Assembly (NCBI GenBank): GCA_965153455.1
Contig: OZ234500.1
Coordinates: 12,542,557-12,606,556, forward strand
Source: Sphagnum compactum
Lineage: Eukaryota; Bryophyta; Sphagnopsida; Sphagnales
Reading direction: 5' to 3'
Length of the DNA stretch: 64,000 bases
Part shown: positions 22,301 to 35,357 of the stretch, piece by piece
How positions within the stretch are numbered: position 1 is the first letter of the stretch
Layout: each line of letters begins with the position of its first letter
Translations under genes and position numbers: made by a program
The notes under the pieces: model-generated
What the model saw: only the letters and a program-made list of their open reading frames with translations
Told to the model about the DNA's origin: nothing
Databases searched by the model: none

Positions 22301-25105
22301 CTAATCCTCTTTAAAATCCATGAATGCCAAAATATCGCAAACATCACAAAATTGTAGACAAAAACCTATAAAAGATGATGCGCATTGGCTTGTGTCATGT
22401 TGCTCTCGAAAATGAGATAAACAATTCCATGTTGAGCAAATAACGAAAAGAGGACAATTAATCAAAAGGCAAGTTTGCAATAATAGCAAGAGATAGCAAA
22501 ACACGCAATTATAGTTCACAAACCTTGCATCTTAATTTAGAGAGGTTTTGATATGGACAACTTAGTAGTACCATGAGATTGTAACTTCCTATTCTCCAAA
22601 CATTTGCAGTTCTACTATTGTTTTAACAATTAAATCTTGTACTAACATTTACCTTTGCCATAATATTATAGTTTTGTAACAATGAAATTGAAATCAGATT
22701 GCTACATGAATGAAACTTCATGTTACAAAATAATAATTAAAAAGTAGAAGCAAAACTTGAAACAAAACAAGAAAGTTCAACATGATTCAAAATTCGAAAA
22801 TCAAAAGGAATGAGGAAAAAAAAAGTGCATGGGCTTAAGTAGTTCAAATTCAAACTTAAGACTAGGGGTTTTTTGTCAAATTCCTCAAGTAGGTGCACTG
22901 GCTCCCCGATCCTCATCATTATTTAACACTAAATGGCAACTGTCCTAGTGGACAAGTAGATCTTTTTGGGAATCATGCCTAGTTCTGGCGACCTACAATA
23001 ACACATTGTTTAAACTTGGTGACTTCTAGCTTTTTTTTCCTTTAGGTATGGCAATTTTTAAAAACAATTTGCAAAATTCCCTTTGTTAGATTTGCAAACC
23101 CTTTGTTTTTTGTTGCCAAGTGGTGAAAATTCACCACAAAACAACTGTTGCTTAAGACCCGCTAAACTACTCTATATTAACTACTAATTAATTACTAACT
23201 ACATTTTAAATTACATCCTCAAAATCCATGACTAGTGGAGAGCAATGTTAAAGTTATTGAATCATGGTACATGATCTAGGCACCTATCCATAGTCATATA
23301 TGTCATTCTAGGTTAGGTCTTAGCCATAGGACATCCCTAGCCTAGTGATCATTCATTTAATTTAGTTTAACAACTTGTGTAATAAGAATATGGACATTTG
23401 AAGGCTTGAATGAAAGTTATATAACCTTCAATCCCTTGTCTTCGTTTATCTTTTGTCAAATAAAATAAAATCACATCCTAACCATGCAAGTAAATTTTGA
23501 ACATTTACCACAAATGGATTAGTTGTAATTTATTTCAATAAGTTGGTACAAGCAAGATTTTTTGTAGCTTCACAAGCTCAAGAGTTAACCAAAAGTTCTT
23601 TCTCATAGTGATGGCAACTAGTGTTCATGGAGGTGCATGCAAAAGGGATGATGCATTTTTTTTAATTTGAAAAGTTTTTTGGAATTGTTGGTGAAATGCA
23701 CTTTGAATCATCTTTTACAGAATTGATCCATGGAAGAAGGCCTTCAAGATCTCCATTGTTGAAACAATTTCTTGCTACTATAAACCTTTGTTACCACCAA
23801 CAAACTTGAGTTGTCTTCTTCAAATATTCATCCATGATGCGCAACAAAGTTTGTGGCCATCCATTTGGGATGGTCATCCACAATGTCATCCATTACAATC
23901 ATTATCTACATCATCCACCCATAGTGTCATCCACAAAAATCCACTCTCATCCATCAACAAACTTTATCATTATGTGCCATTGGGTGAATGTTTACAATTT
24001 CACACATCATGCTATTAAATAACTATGTCATTGTACTATCATAGGTTTTGTGAAATGACATACATTGTTGCCACATGTGTGTGCAAGCTCTAATCATGTG
24101 ATTGTTGTTCAAATAATTATTCAACTATAGATGTTAAGATATTTCTTGAGTTATAAATTGTTCTTTGTTATCTTGTGGTTCTATAAAAAATTATAAAAAC
24201 AAGTCTTCAACCACATGTTGTTCATCATGTGATGTCACTTTTTGGTCCACTACAACTTGAAATTATTCTTTTCAATGGTGCTCTTGTGTTATGTCCCCCT
24301 TGGTGTGTAGTTAATCATGCTCCTATGGTTGTTCCATTTCCATGGAACTCTCCCACATGTATCCTTCATTACTACACTACCATCACCACCTTTGATCATG
24401 TTTGAAGGTTCTCCTTTATGAATTCTTTGTGGTGATTGGGACTTCTAGCTTCCAATGGAAGATTGATAACTTGTATAAGCTTCTTCATATTCCTTTTGAT
24501 CTATTAACTTTAGTGGTTCATACACAAATTGAAGAAAGGCATTCATGTATGTTGTTATTTTGTGTTGATACAAATTTTCATCTCTCCTATATGTAATGAA
24601 AAAATATTCAATCTTTTTTTTTGCCATGTCCTATGTCATATGCCATCAGTTCACAAGTTTTATTTTTAGGTTCAAAAGTGATTCACTTGGAATATTGTGA
24701 ACCATATATAGTTTCAATGTTTTAGCCTCCTTCAACCTATGGTGAGCAATGTATGGCTCCTTTTTCCTAAGGTTGTCAATTTGCAATTACATCTAACATC
24801 ACTTACAATTTTTTAGAATTTTCTACTTGCACTTAAAACTTTTTCAATCTTCAACATGATTATTGTTTGTTGTGTTTTATCTTGATCCCTTTTCATGTTT
24901 TCTTGTTGTTTTACTTGTTGCAACATTGTTTCCTAACTTTTGTCAACGTCTCTCTTCAAGTTTTTAAATTCTACGACTTTTTGAATTATGGAATTTTTAG
25001 ATTCTTAATGCTTTTGTTCATACTCCTTGTTTTGTTATTGTAATTCTATGCTTACAACCTTATACTTATCATACTAATAAACTTGTTCTTCTAGTTGTAG
25101 GACTT
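22301..25105. other. AT-rich spacer
   Basis: I see no gene. The DNA is AT-rich with stops in all frames. Around 23870-23965 the phrase CATCCAC/CATCCAT recurs irregularly. No domain could be read on either strand. Confidence 0.5.
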
Positions 25106-25235
25106 CACTACAACAAAAGATGTCCATGTACACCAAGTGATTTCACTAGATTTTTAATGAATTCACTGGTCTAATGAATAAAACCTAATGGGGATGTAAT
25201 GAATTCATTAGTTTAATGAACATAAACTAATGAAG
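25106..25235 (+). mobile_element. CACTA-type transposon terminus (left)
   Basis: The sequence starts CACTACAACAAAAGATGTCC, the typical start of plant CACTA (En/Spm) elements. It is followed by subterminal phrases TAATGAATTCACTGG and TAATGAATTCATTAG. The three bases before it are CTT (25103-25105). A diverged inverted copy of about 75 bp ends at 46552, also next to CTT. Confidence 0.6.
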
Positions 25236-28200
25236 TGCACTTTCCAGGGATCTTACGAAATTGTAAAAGACCAATATTGAATTTCAAGGGCAGACTATTC
25301 TCATAATACAAAGAGAAAAAAAACATTGATGTTCTTTCTCACAAGGGAAGGAAGAAGAAAGTGAGTGGCAGGGTCCCACAGGGTCCCCTTAGACATACTC
25401 ATCCTAGTGCATAGATTCACTGCAGAACACACATGCCCTTTTTTGCTTGCCATCTTATGTTCCAAGTTCATTGTGTCGACTCATTTAGCTTCTACCTATT
25501 TGTGCACCTCGTGGCACCTTGGTTAGTCCCAAAGTCTTGACTGCTTAGGAAGGACTCAGACTCTCTACTTAGACTTAATAGACTTCACTATCAAGATTAA
25601 GTCCTAGTCTAAACTGGAGCTAGCCATGGGCCTGATTCCAACAGTTGGCCCAATTGGCCTTAAAGCCGAGCCAACCCCAGGTTGACTCAGGGGCTTCACA
25701 GACTTCCTTGCACAAGCAATTGAACATGATGTTACACTAATTCATTGTAGTATCATTTTTTGCTTTAAATAGTGTAACTACATTCATGTTGCTAAAATGC
25801 AACAAACATTTTCGTTAGTAAACCGCCTACAAAATGGCTACATATCAAATTTTGTATGAAAATTTCATTTTTACAATTGGCCACTACTGATTTTCCACAT
25901 AATTTTTTGGTGTAATGTGTTGAGACATGATTTCAACTTCAATTTTATTACACTATTTTCCTTTTGACAACCCCTTGTGTGAAATCTTGAAAACTTTTGC
26001 TATTAGATATGATATTTTTATATGTTACTTTGGTTGTAATATGAGTTAGGTGGCTATTATACATTTAGGAATTCAAGAAGTCCACCAAAAGTTCATGTTT
26101 TGGCATTACCATTTTATCTCAAACAACCAAACTAACCTACCCTACTCATCCACAACCACTCATTCTTGCCCAATTTAATCCATTGTGCAATTCTATGAAA
26201 TTCAACATCATATGTGTATTGTGTCAATAAAAACATTAATTTGTTTTTCTCCTCTTCCCCCACCATGAACTACAAATCCTTTTTCTTTTGTACAATGGGC
26301 TTTATATTCTAACCTTTCCTAAAATGTTTAAAGGTTCTAGGAATATGACAATTTTAGGTTTTAATTCAAGTTGGAGTGTTGGACTCAAAAGATATCCTTT
26401 TTTAACAAAACATTTGCACCTTGCATTGTCAATATCTTTTGGAGTTTGTTGATGTGTTATAAATATGTGAAAAATATATATGCAATTTTTTCTTTCTCAA
26501 CCTTTTCCTCTATTTATGATTTTTTGTAACATTGTCATTTCATATTACAACACAAAAATGTTTTCTCATTTGGGCTATCGACATGATAGCAGTGGAAGAG
26601 TTGGTGTTGAGATGTGTTGTACAACTTCTAGGGGAATTGTCTCTCAATCAAAATAGGACATGATCCTAAGGGACCAACAAAGAACATGGCCATTGAAATA
26701 TCAAACCTTTCAATGGAGGGAGAATTTGCCTCAACATTTCAAATGGAAGGGGTTTCGAATTTGAACCCCACTTACAAATAGCACAAAAGGTCCTAATAGA
26801 TCCATGAATGATGATGCTCAGACCCTACTATACCTTCCTGCCAGAGCTGAAGTACTCAGCTCTAGAGCTAAAGATGTGCTGCTCCTCTGCTATTTAGAGC
26901 TTGGCAGATTTTGATTGGGTCAGGGTACCCTAGATCGGTGATTGTCACACTGATATTAGTGTGACATTCATCAGTGTGACATTCTTGGGTCAAGGGTGTA
27001 CTCTAACACAATCACATTGAGAGTTGGAGTGGACATCGATGGTGGCATGGGAAATTTCAATGTAGGTGTATGTGACCATCCTCAACAAAAAGCCCACCCA
27101 CGAGTTCAGGCAAAGCTCTCAAGTTTTACCTCACAAAAAGTAGTTGCAACACAAGCTTCAGCTCTGACTAGGTGAGCCAGCTGCTGAACTTGATCAAAGG
27201 CTCCAACCCTAATGTGTGGGAGCATTTGACCTCCTCCAATCTTGAAAGGAAAATGTGCTCCAAAACTGCATAAAACCCTTGACTTCCGGATCATGAACTG
27301 TCAGGAACTAACAGATCATGTACAAACCTTTTTGCTAAGGATAACTTAGAAAGCAAAACTGTACAAGCATTGGACTTAACAAGATATTGCACATTATCTA
27401 TGAGTTTGTGAGAGAACTCCACAACACACTACTTCGGAGGTGACTGTTCTGTCAATCCCAGCAAACCCAAAAATACCTGAATGAGAATGAGTGCAGTCAC
27501 AATAACCTTATGAGTTGTTATACCTGGATCAAGACAAAGGATTACAGAAAAGCCGACAGGATCTCACTTGTCACTAGTAACATGCCTGGTGGTCACCACA
27601 GACAAAACTGGTGGCATTGTCAATTCTCAACATCATGTGCAGAGGAAAAAACTGCTTAGTAAAGCATCTGTCAAACTTCCAAGAGAGACATCAAAACATT
27701 CACAGAACATCACACAGGCAGATGACAGAAAAAATGTCCTGCATAGCTCACAGCAACAGTATCAGCATTTCATGAAGAGAGAGTACCCTGATTCTCAGAG
27801 AAGAGCTTGTTCTTACCACAAAAATTGCAATAAAATTTCTGGTCTCATCCAGCTTTTTCACGGTCTCTGAATGTGTTCTCACTCCATGTGGTAAATGCCA
27901 GTAATGTACAAAGAAAGTGATACTTTTGTTCAGTACATATCCTGAAGTATGGATTTCCAAGAAACTATGTCTTCACCTAGATCCATTCCATCTGCAATTT
28001 AGGCTTCCAATACAAAATTTCCAATGAACACAAGATTTGGTTGGTCTCAATGCAAACCAGTTTCAATGAACATGTTTCAGAATGATTGCATTCAAGCATA
28101 TGGCAAGCATTTTACTGCAAGACTTTTTAGTACATGATTTTTTCCTGTTCTTTTTCATACGTTCCCTGACAGTGAGATATATGCTACCACTTGAGCTCCA

Positions 28201-28274
28201 ACAAGGAAATGGCTATCTCGATGGTCTCTTGATGCTGCAAATGCAATAATAGGTGTGTGGAATTCAGTGTCTAG
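25236..28274. other. Spacer between the CACTA-like end and the trihelix gene
   Basis: No gene is supported. At 26946-26967 there is a perfect 8-bp-arm hairpin (GTCACACT ... AGTGTGAC) followed by another AGTGTGACATT. The part next to 28274 probably holds the 3' UTR of the trihelix gene. Confidence 0.4.
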
Positions 28275-29597
28275 TTAGTTTTGGTTGAAAGCTTGTAGCC
28301 TGGTGATGAGAGCTCCAATGTTGCCATTTAGAGCACTCAAGCCTTGTACAAGTCGGTCAAGCTTATTATCCATTCCTTCAATCATTTGCAGCTGCCGTTT
28401 CCTTGCCTCGTCCACATTTGTCCCTGTTGTTTCCATTCGCTCCATGTGCTGCCTGAGATGCTCCATCGTTAGCTCTGCCCTGATATTCAGAGCCTCCTCG
28501 CGTTTCTCTGAAGCTTCCAGCTGCATGCTGATCGCCTGCTGCATCTCGCGTACGATTCCGCACCCTGCGCTTGTGTGCTTGTGGTGATGGAGCTGCTGCT
28601 GCTGCATATCTTCGCCGTCTTCTTCCTTTTCACTGAGATTAATATGATGATCTTGAGAGAAATTTTCCCGTATCTCTGCGGAGCCGGAGGAAAGTTCGAT
28701 CTCAGGCATCGGTGCAGTGCTCTTTCCTGCAACTTGGAACCACACGTCGAAGAATTTGGGTTTCAAGAGCTCGCGCACGGAAGAACCTTTACCAACATAA
28801 TTTTCAATGTTCTCTGCGCGCTTCTCCATCTTTGCCTTGTACTTGGTGCATTCTCTCCGAACCTTCCAGTACTTGCTCTCGCACTGGTTCTTGGTGAACT
28901 CTCTTGAGAATCTTTCCTGCATCGTCTTTATGATGGGGTCCCACTTCTTCTGGTTCTTCACCTTGCCTCGGCTCTCGATCCAAAGACGGCGATGTACATC
29001 GTCGTATGTTTCGAATAGATACTGCACCATCTCTTCTGTCCAGGGGACTGCGGTCTCCATCTCCTTTCGCTTGCGCTTCCTTCCTGCGTTCGTCTCTGTA
29101 TCAGAGATAATCTCTGTATGCTTCTTCCCTTCCTTTCTGTGCTCCTTGCTGCTTCTCTTACCATGGCTGCGGTCATGCTGAGTGTGCTCCTCCCGCCACA
29201 ACTCCCGCTGCTTCCAAACCTCGCCTTCATTCTTGTTGCTCCTGCTGTTGCGATCTAGCTGTCGTTGCCGTTCCCTCCAGACCTCATGTTGCATTTGCTG
29301 CTGCGGCTGCTGATGACCCTTCCAGTCCTCCTCATCGTTCCAGCTCAAGCCATTCTCCAGCGGATACTCACTCTCTGGACCACTGTCGTCAGTAGGTACA
29401 TCCTTCAGGGACACGGCGCCCGACGACGATCTACCCTTCCCCTTCCTCCTCTTCCTCGCCTCCTCCACATCCAGTTCTGGAAACTCCACCAGCGAACTCA
29501 ACCCTGCCCAGGCACCGCTGCCAGTACCGCCAAAACCATCTCCTTCTCCCACAGTCGCAACCCCTGATGCCGAGAGTATTTGCTGTTGGTTTTGCAT
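28275..29597 (-). CDS. Trihelix / Myb-SANT-like transcription factor
   Basis: Single-exon, 440-residue frame. The ATG at 29597-29595 follows an in-frame TAG at 29606-29604, which supports this start. The N-terminal third is Gly/Ser- and acid-rich, then Arg/Glu/Gln-rich. A basic stretch (GRKRKRKEME, about 172-181) may be a nuclear signal. The DNA-binding domain at about 183-262 shows spaced tryptophans: PWTEEMVQYLFETYDD, KKWDPIIKTMQERF, then KYWKVRRECTKYK. It ends with a conserved VRELLKPKFFDVW segment. Residues about 348-395 and 400-436 look like coiled coils (REMQQAISMQLEASEKREEA). Plant trihelix factors bind GT-type elements and act in light, stress and developmental control; the target here is unknown. 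The gene is more GC-rich than its flanks and has no internal stop. It lies inside the interval bounded by the CACTA-like ends. Confidence 0.88.
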   Translation of the reverse strand: MQNQQQILSASGVATVGEGDGFGGTGSGAWAGLSSLVEFPELDVEEARKRRKGKGRSSSGAVSLKDVPTDDSGPESEYPLENGLSWNDEEDWKGHQQPQQQMQHEVWRERQRQLDRNSRSNKNEGEVWKQRELWREEHTQHDRSHGKRSSKEHRKEGKKHTEIISDTETNAGRKRKRKEMETAVPWTEEMVQYLFETYDDVHRRLWIESRGKVKNQKKWDPIIKTMQERFSREFTKNQCESKYWKVRRECTKYKAKMEKRAENIENYVGKGSSVRELLKPKFFDVWFQVAGKSTAPMPEIELSSGSAEIRENFSQDHHINLSEKEEDGEDMQQQQLHHHKHTSAGCGIVREMQQAISMQLEASEKREEALNIRAELTMEHLRQHMERMETTGTNVDEARKRQLQMIEGMDNKLDRLVQGLSALNGNIGALITRLQAFNQN

Positions 29598-30170
29598 GGC
29601 CGGCTAAACGCTTGGGACCAAAGCGCCATCTCTCTAGCACCTTCCACACAACGCGTTCTCTGGAGCGTTCCTCCCCAGAGCAACACCACTCCACTCCCAA
29701 ACCAACCCGATGATGCACGTCTGTCACAACAACAGATCACAATAAGACTTGAAAGCCAGGAGGCTTCTCCAAAGGGAACCACAAAAGCTCACAGCATGGA
29801 AATTTCACAAAGCTAATAATGCTGCATGCGACAGCTTTCCAAGATCAGATTTCGAGGCTTTTCCATGATATGCCAAAAGATCACTTTATGGGCGAAAGGA
29901 AAGCAACTGGCAATGCCCAAGAATCCCAAAAAGAGATGGTGAGTGCGACACATTACAGCGATTGTAAGCGCGCCTCCACAAGCGTTTGTTGCGTCGAAGG
30001 TGATGGCGGATGCCGGCCAGCGAGCGTTCAGAAAAGCAGCAGAAGCAACAGCCTCGAAGCTCCACCATCGTCAGCCTCTATTATTGTCTGTTGTTAGAGT
30101 GGCCAGAGTGCGACAGAGCCCACTAGTGTACCATGGATGGATGGATGGATGGATGGTAAGTGGTCAGGAA
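29598..30170 (-). promoter_or_regulatory. Upstream region of the trihelix gene
   Basis: GC-richer than the surroundings. Two out-of-frame minus-strand ATGs at 29782 and 29727 open frames that overlap the real start. They would be overlapping upstream ORFs if transcription begins beyond them. An ATGG tetranucleotide repeat (about six to seven units) lies at 30131-30157. Confidence 0.35.
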
Positions 30171-33039
30171 ACTCTTTTCTGTTGGATTCCAGTCCCCTAG
30201 CTAACCAAGGTGGTTAGCTCAGTTGCTTGTTTTACTACTTCCAACTCACAACAACCCTCTTGTATTTTATTTTTTTCAAAAGTCTCAGGTTTGATACTTC
30301 AAAAATTTCCAAATGTTCCAAAATGTTTGAACAAACAAGTTTAAAATTTTATATGTTGTACCAAAAGTTTCAAAAGTTGCAAATTTTCATGTTTCAAAAT
30401 GTTTCACATGAATTTCAACATCTTTTGCAAATGTGTTTCACTTTGAATTTCTTTCAAGTTTTGCATATTTCAAACTACTTCAAAGCTTTCCCATGCTTGG
30501 AAAACAAGCTTGAAATTTCACAATGTTTGAAAGGCTTCAAAAACTTTGACCAAGCCATGTTTCAAATGTGAAAAACTTTGGAGTTTTGGCATGTTAGCTT
30601 CATAATGTTTGACCAAGCCCTGTTCAAAACATTTTGTGGGTCTCAAATGTGAAAAACCTTTGAAGTTTTGGTGTGTTGGCTTCAAAAAGTTCAGACAAGT
30701 CATGTTTCAAAACATTTTGTGTGTTTCAAATGTGATTTTTTTTGGAATTCTCATGTGTGAAATGAATGTAAAAGTTTCAAAATCCTTAGAAAACAAGATT
30801 GAAATTTCATAAGTTGCGAAAGACTTGTACTTTGTAACTTCCAATTTTTTTTTTAAATTATTTTGATATGACCAAAGAAACATTGAAAATTTTAGATCAT
30901 GATTTGAAGGTGTAAATGTTGTTGGATGCATTGCATTGGAAATGCCTTGAAAAAATAAGAAAATTGTGCTGCATGTATCATCATGTATGACTTGAAAGAG
31001 TTGTGTGTTTACAACATATTAGAAATATGACACATAATCAAAGAAACATATAAGTTTTTTCATAATAAAATTTGAAGGTGCAAATGAGGTCCAATGGATT
31101 CAATTCACATGGTCAACTTTCTCAAAATGATTTACATGAAATTTGAACCTTCATCTTTCAAATGAATAATTTAAATTGTATACAAGCTTAGACCTTTACA
31201 TCAAAAGACCCCGTCGAGGTTAAATAAAAAACACAACATAAAAAGGTCAAAGGTGAAGAAAGGCAAAACACACGCACAAAAACAACCAAGTGAACCTAAC
31301 AAACATTAACTAAAAGCATTTTGGAAACTAAGATGAGGAGAGGGAGAACCTTGGAAACTTTTAGTGAACCATGTTTTAAGATTGTCCTTAAATAGGGGTC
31401 CTCTTAAAATAACCTACTCCAAAGACTCTATGTTATCAATTTGTTGAACCCCTATTTGCCTAAGTTGTGGATTATAACGAGGAGGAGAGTTATTCTCTCC
31501 ATAATATAATTCTAAATTTATGCCACCTACATCCTTAAACATCCTAACAATTTCACTAAGGTTGAATCCCTTGTAGTTTTCCTTTAGATGTTTTTTTTGT
31601 CACATTTTGTCCAAAAGGAGATTTCCAATAAATAAGGTGTTATGGCCCAAATCTTCTTTCAACCACAATTCTTCCAAAGCTTCATTGATGTCATCCATAA
31701 CTCCAAGGCCTATTGTCCCTTGTGCTACCACTCCCCAACATGTCCTCTAAGTTCTAAGTACATTCCCTACAATGATATTAATGTGTGTCAAATTGAGTAT
31801 GTGCTTTGTTTGCATATGTGGTGTGCCATGGGATGGTGGAAATCTTCTCCATGTGAAGATCTAGCACTAAGTTCAATTGTGTGTGGTAATACATAGGAAT
31901 AGACATCTAAATATGATAAAAATGTGTTTTCTTTTTCCTTTTGCCTTGTTCATTATGCCTTATTGGAGCTTTTAAAGACTTTCTCTTCTTGGTGTAAAGA
32001 GGGGTACCTCTATGCTCCCTTTTTGTCTGTCTTATTAAAAGTTGTGATTGGTTGCCTTCACCTTGATTATTAGTCCTCTACAACCCTTCATGTATTTTCC
32101 TAAATAAAGTTTCAATGGTTACTAGCTCCAATGCACTTTGTTGTGAGTTGGTAACAAATGGGTGTGGCAGCTCATAACAAAGTGCATTCGACTTGGTAAC
32201 AAAAACCCACACCCATTTTTTGGTGTCTTTTATATGATTACATGGGGCCTTGTATGCTTCCAAACCCATCTATATTAGTAATTGCAAACTTTTTAAGATA
32301 ATTAATCCGATGTGAAACCTCCCTTGAATTAGATCATGTTTGGCAGAAGCACAATGAAGTATACATTTTGTGATCCTTGTTAAGAAAAATGTGAAATAAC
32401 CATAAATTAAGCCTTAACTTATTAAATTTAGGAATATTATTTATTTCAATGATCAATATGAACATATTATTTGAATTATGTCAATTATATTGAAGAATCA
32501 CATGTTTTAAATAAATTGAAGTAGATTTTTCAAAAATGCAAGTAATTTTTTTTTAATTTTGCAAGTTGTCTAAACAAAAAAAAGAGTAAATAAGTAGATG
32601 AAATATTGAAATATTATACTTTCTTGGTTAATGTCACTTTAAATTTATTTATTCACTTTCAACTTTCAAGGTAAAAGAAAATAACATATCAATATTTTAA
32701 TGTAAAAATATTTTTGAACATAATTCCACTAGTTAATTTCAAAAAATCTTTTTGACCTACTTTTAATACAATAAATATTTCAAACTTCGTATACAACATA
32801 TTATAAACTCAATATTTAACATCATGATGATTTGACAATCCTTGAAAAGGTTTCAACTTTATTTTCTTGCACTTATGTGTAAAAATATGATTACAACTTC
32901 TTGGAATATTTTTTTGTGTATATTGATTGTGCTTTCACCTATTCACATCTTGTGTTCCAAATGTACCATAAAATTTTTACTTTGAATATGTCTCATGGGT
33001 CTCTTCATTGACAATTGTTGACATTGTTTTTATTTTTAT
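30171..33039. other. AT-rich spacer
   Basis: No supported gene. 30260-30800 repeats words such as CAAAATGTTT and TTTCAAA, giving low-complexity open frames only. A hairpin GCTAACCA/TGGTTAGC lies at 30201-30219 and recurs, inverted and slightly changed, near 42130-42150. The minus strand at 32269-31640 keeps broken protein-like pieces that I could not identify. Confidence 0.4.
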
Positions 33040-34530
33040 AGGTGGGGTTGGTTATGTGGTTATTGGTGTTGGAGCTCCCAATCAACCTTAATAATAAGTT
33101 TGGAAGCATGGAGAAAGGTTCATTAAAGTTTTTAAATGTGGAAGTTAAACCAAATTCATGTGACATTGTCACATTTCCAAACAATATGTTCCACGTCTTT
33201 CAAATTTCCTAATTAACAAAGGTTGCAATTGCCTGGGAGACCTCCACATCCCTACTAGAATCCACTTTAGTTAATTTCAACCAAAACATTGTGGAGACTT
33301 TCCTTGGGAGCCATATATGCCAAAGATTCAAAATCATGTGCTTAGATGCTAAGTATTCCCCCAATTGGAAGTTAAAACCTTGATCCAATTTCCATGTTAT
33401 GCTACTTATGATCTATGTTGGGACCCTCCGTCATTCAAAAGGTAATCATTCTTTATTTTTGGCAAAACCTTCCACATGCTTTCAATTTCATTCCAAAAAT
33501 GTCCTATTTTATTATCCCTTGATGTGGTTAAACCCTAAAGGAAAATTTGTTGTCTATTCCCCATGTTCATTGTTGGTGAGATGTTTGTTGCTAAATAATG
33601 GTTGTTTCATGATGATGGACCATGTTTTGGTGAGAGGTGTTATTTGTTTAGTTCCAATGAAGTCCAAGTTACTAAAATTGTTTGCATGAAAACAATGTTT
33701 TGTTTAGTTGTTTAGTTGCAATTGTGGTGAGCCTTGTTTTTTGAACTTACATGAAAAGATTAACCACTAAGTTTTTAGTTGTTCCTTTTCCTTGAAAGTT
33801 GAGGTGTTGAATTTTATGTTTTTATTTAATAAAAGTTTTTCATAGTGTCCATCCTAATAAGGGCCCCCTTCATATGAGTTTTGCTAGCAAAGCTTTAACT
33901 GTAATTGTGGGTTTATGATTTTCATTCCTCCTCTTGAGATAAAGAGGATCATTGATGTCCTTCTTACCCTTGTTCTTGCCATCTTTTCATAATTTCTAGA
34001 CCAAATAATGTTTTCAATCAAAATTGTCTAACCTTTTGGAAAATCTTTCCTTAAAGATCTAAACATGAACATATGTAACAAATTGAAACCAAATTCACCT
34101 AATTGATTATCAAGAGTCTATTCATGAAAGAAAACATTTTACCTCCCCATTTTAGTAAACCCTTCTTTATTTGACCAAAAACTTTGTTATCTTCTCTTCA
34201 TGTGGGATGGCTTAGCTAGCCAAATGGGAATTTAAAATATCTTGTTTTTTTTTTCCACCCAATCCATGTACTTGTTTGCCATCCATAAAACTATTATTTT
34301 GTTTAGATTTGATTTAGCCCATATTGTTGTCCCAAACTTTTGAAAAACAATCATTGTTTTGTGTATGTTCCCTTTAGAACTTACAAGATAAAAGGTTGTA
34401 TTGGTTGCAAACATCTAGCTAATCACATGTTTGCCATTAGGAAGTTGCATTCTTTGAACCCCATGCCTTTCATCTGCAACATATGTCCTAATACATCCAT
34501 TATTGGCAAGAAAATGTATGGTGCTGAGGG

Positions 34531-35357
34531 ACACCTGTCGCAACCCCACTTTGGGCAAAGTGTGAAGATGCAACTCACACTCCCAAAGTTGGGGACTTGG
34601 AGTCCTCCGGGACTCCCGAAAATTCAGAGTTCGATTGTAGGGGCCAAAACACCTCGCATTGGGGATTTTTTCATATCGTTGGAAAGGTCTTGAAGAGTAG
34701 ATATCCAAAATGGGCTCGCATGGGCCATTTGAAGATCTGCAGCACAAGTTATGGGCAAAAGAAGGGCCGGGAGTCAAACTAGCAGTTTGACTCCCGACCA
34801 CTAAAAGTCGGGAATCGACCCGATTCTGGTGCGTGCAGGTGGAGTGCAACACACCGTTGAAAAGATCTCGACGAGAACTACAAGATTGCTTTAGACCTCA
34901 TCTCAATCAGAGGTTGGAGGTGAGAGCTATGAGCTTCCAAAGTCCCGAGAGTCCAAACCGGGACAGTTTCGGGACTCCTCCTTGGGAGTCCCGGGACAAA
35001 AAGCCATTCGGATGCGGTTGCGGCGGGTGAACGCAGAGAATACTATATGGGGGAAGGTGGTGGCTTCCCCCGAGTTCGGGCCGTGGTGAGTCTTGTGAGT
35101 CCAGAGTTGCCCGTGGCTTGTCCTAGCACCGAAGTGATCCAGAAAGTGGTCTAACCAACTTGTGGTTGGTTTTGATGCAGATTCGAGTAAATGAATAGCT
35201 TGTCACTCTTCCTAGTCCATCCTGAGGCTTCAGCACGACCCTCTACCCCTCTTAGTGCTGAAGGCTGAGAGTGTGCCCCGAGTCCCTCCCTTTTCCGCAA
35301 CTTGAACAAGTTAGCCCATCTTGGGACTAACTAGGGACTTGGGAGCGCGTCAACACC
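34531..35357. mobile_element. Solo LTR (817 bp) with 5-bp target duplication ACACC
   Basis: The LTR spans 34536-35352, begins TGTCGCAACC and ends GCGCGTCA (TG..CA). It is flanked by perfect direct repeats ACACC at 34531-34535 and 35353-35357. It is GC- and CpG-richer than the surrounding AT-rich DNA, with sharp composition borders at both ends. No internal gag-pol is present, so it is the product of LTR-LTR recombination. It sits inside the LINE reverse transcriptase. Copia or Ty3 origin cannot be told from an LTR alone. A perfect target duplication suggests a fairly young insertion. Confidence 0.87.
34768..34796. repeat. Perfect palindromic hairpin inside the solo LTR
   Basis: Arms CGGGAGTCAAACT (34768-34780) and AGTTTGACTCCCG (34784-34796) are perfectly complementary with a 3-base AGC loop. 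The GGGAGTC/GACTCCC core recurs elsewhere in the LTR, for example near 34610 and 34970-34995. Confidence 0.9.

Noticed and set aside
29498-29782. 94-codon minus-strand frame overlapping the trihelix start
   Set aside because: It is a shadow of the trihelix coding sequence and its leader, with no domain; at most an overlapping upstream ORF.
30227-30931. Coding gene in the 30.2-30.9 kb open frames
   Set aside because: The frames consist of repeated Phe/Gln/Lys words from TTTCAAA-type low-complexity DNA, present on both strands.
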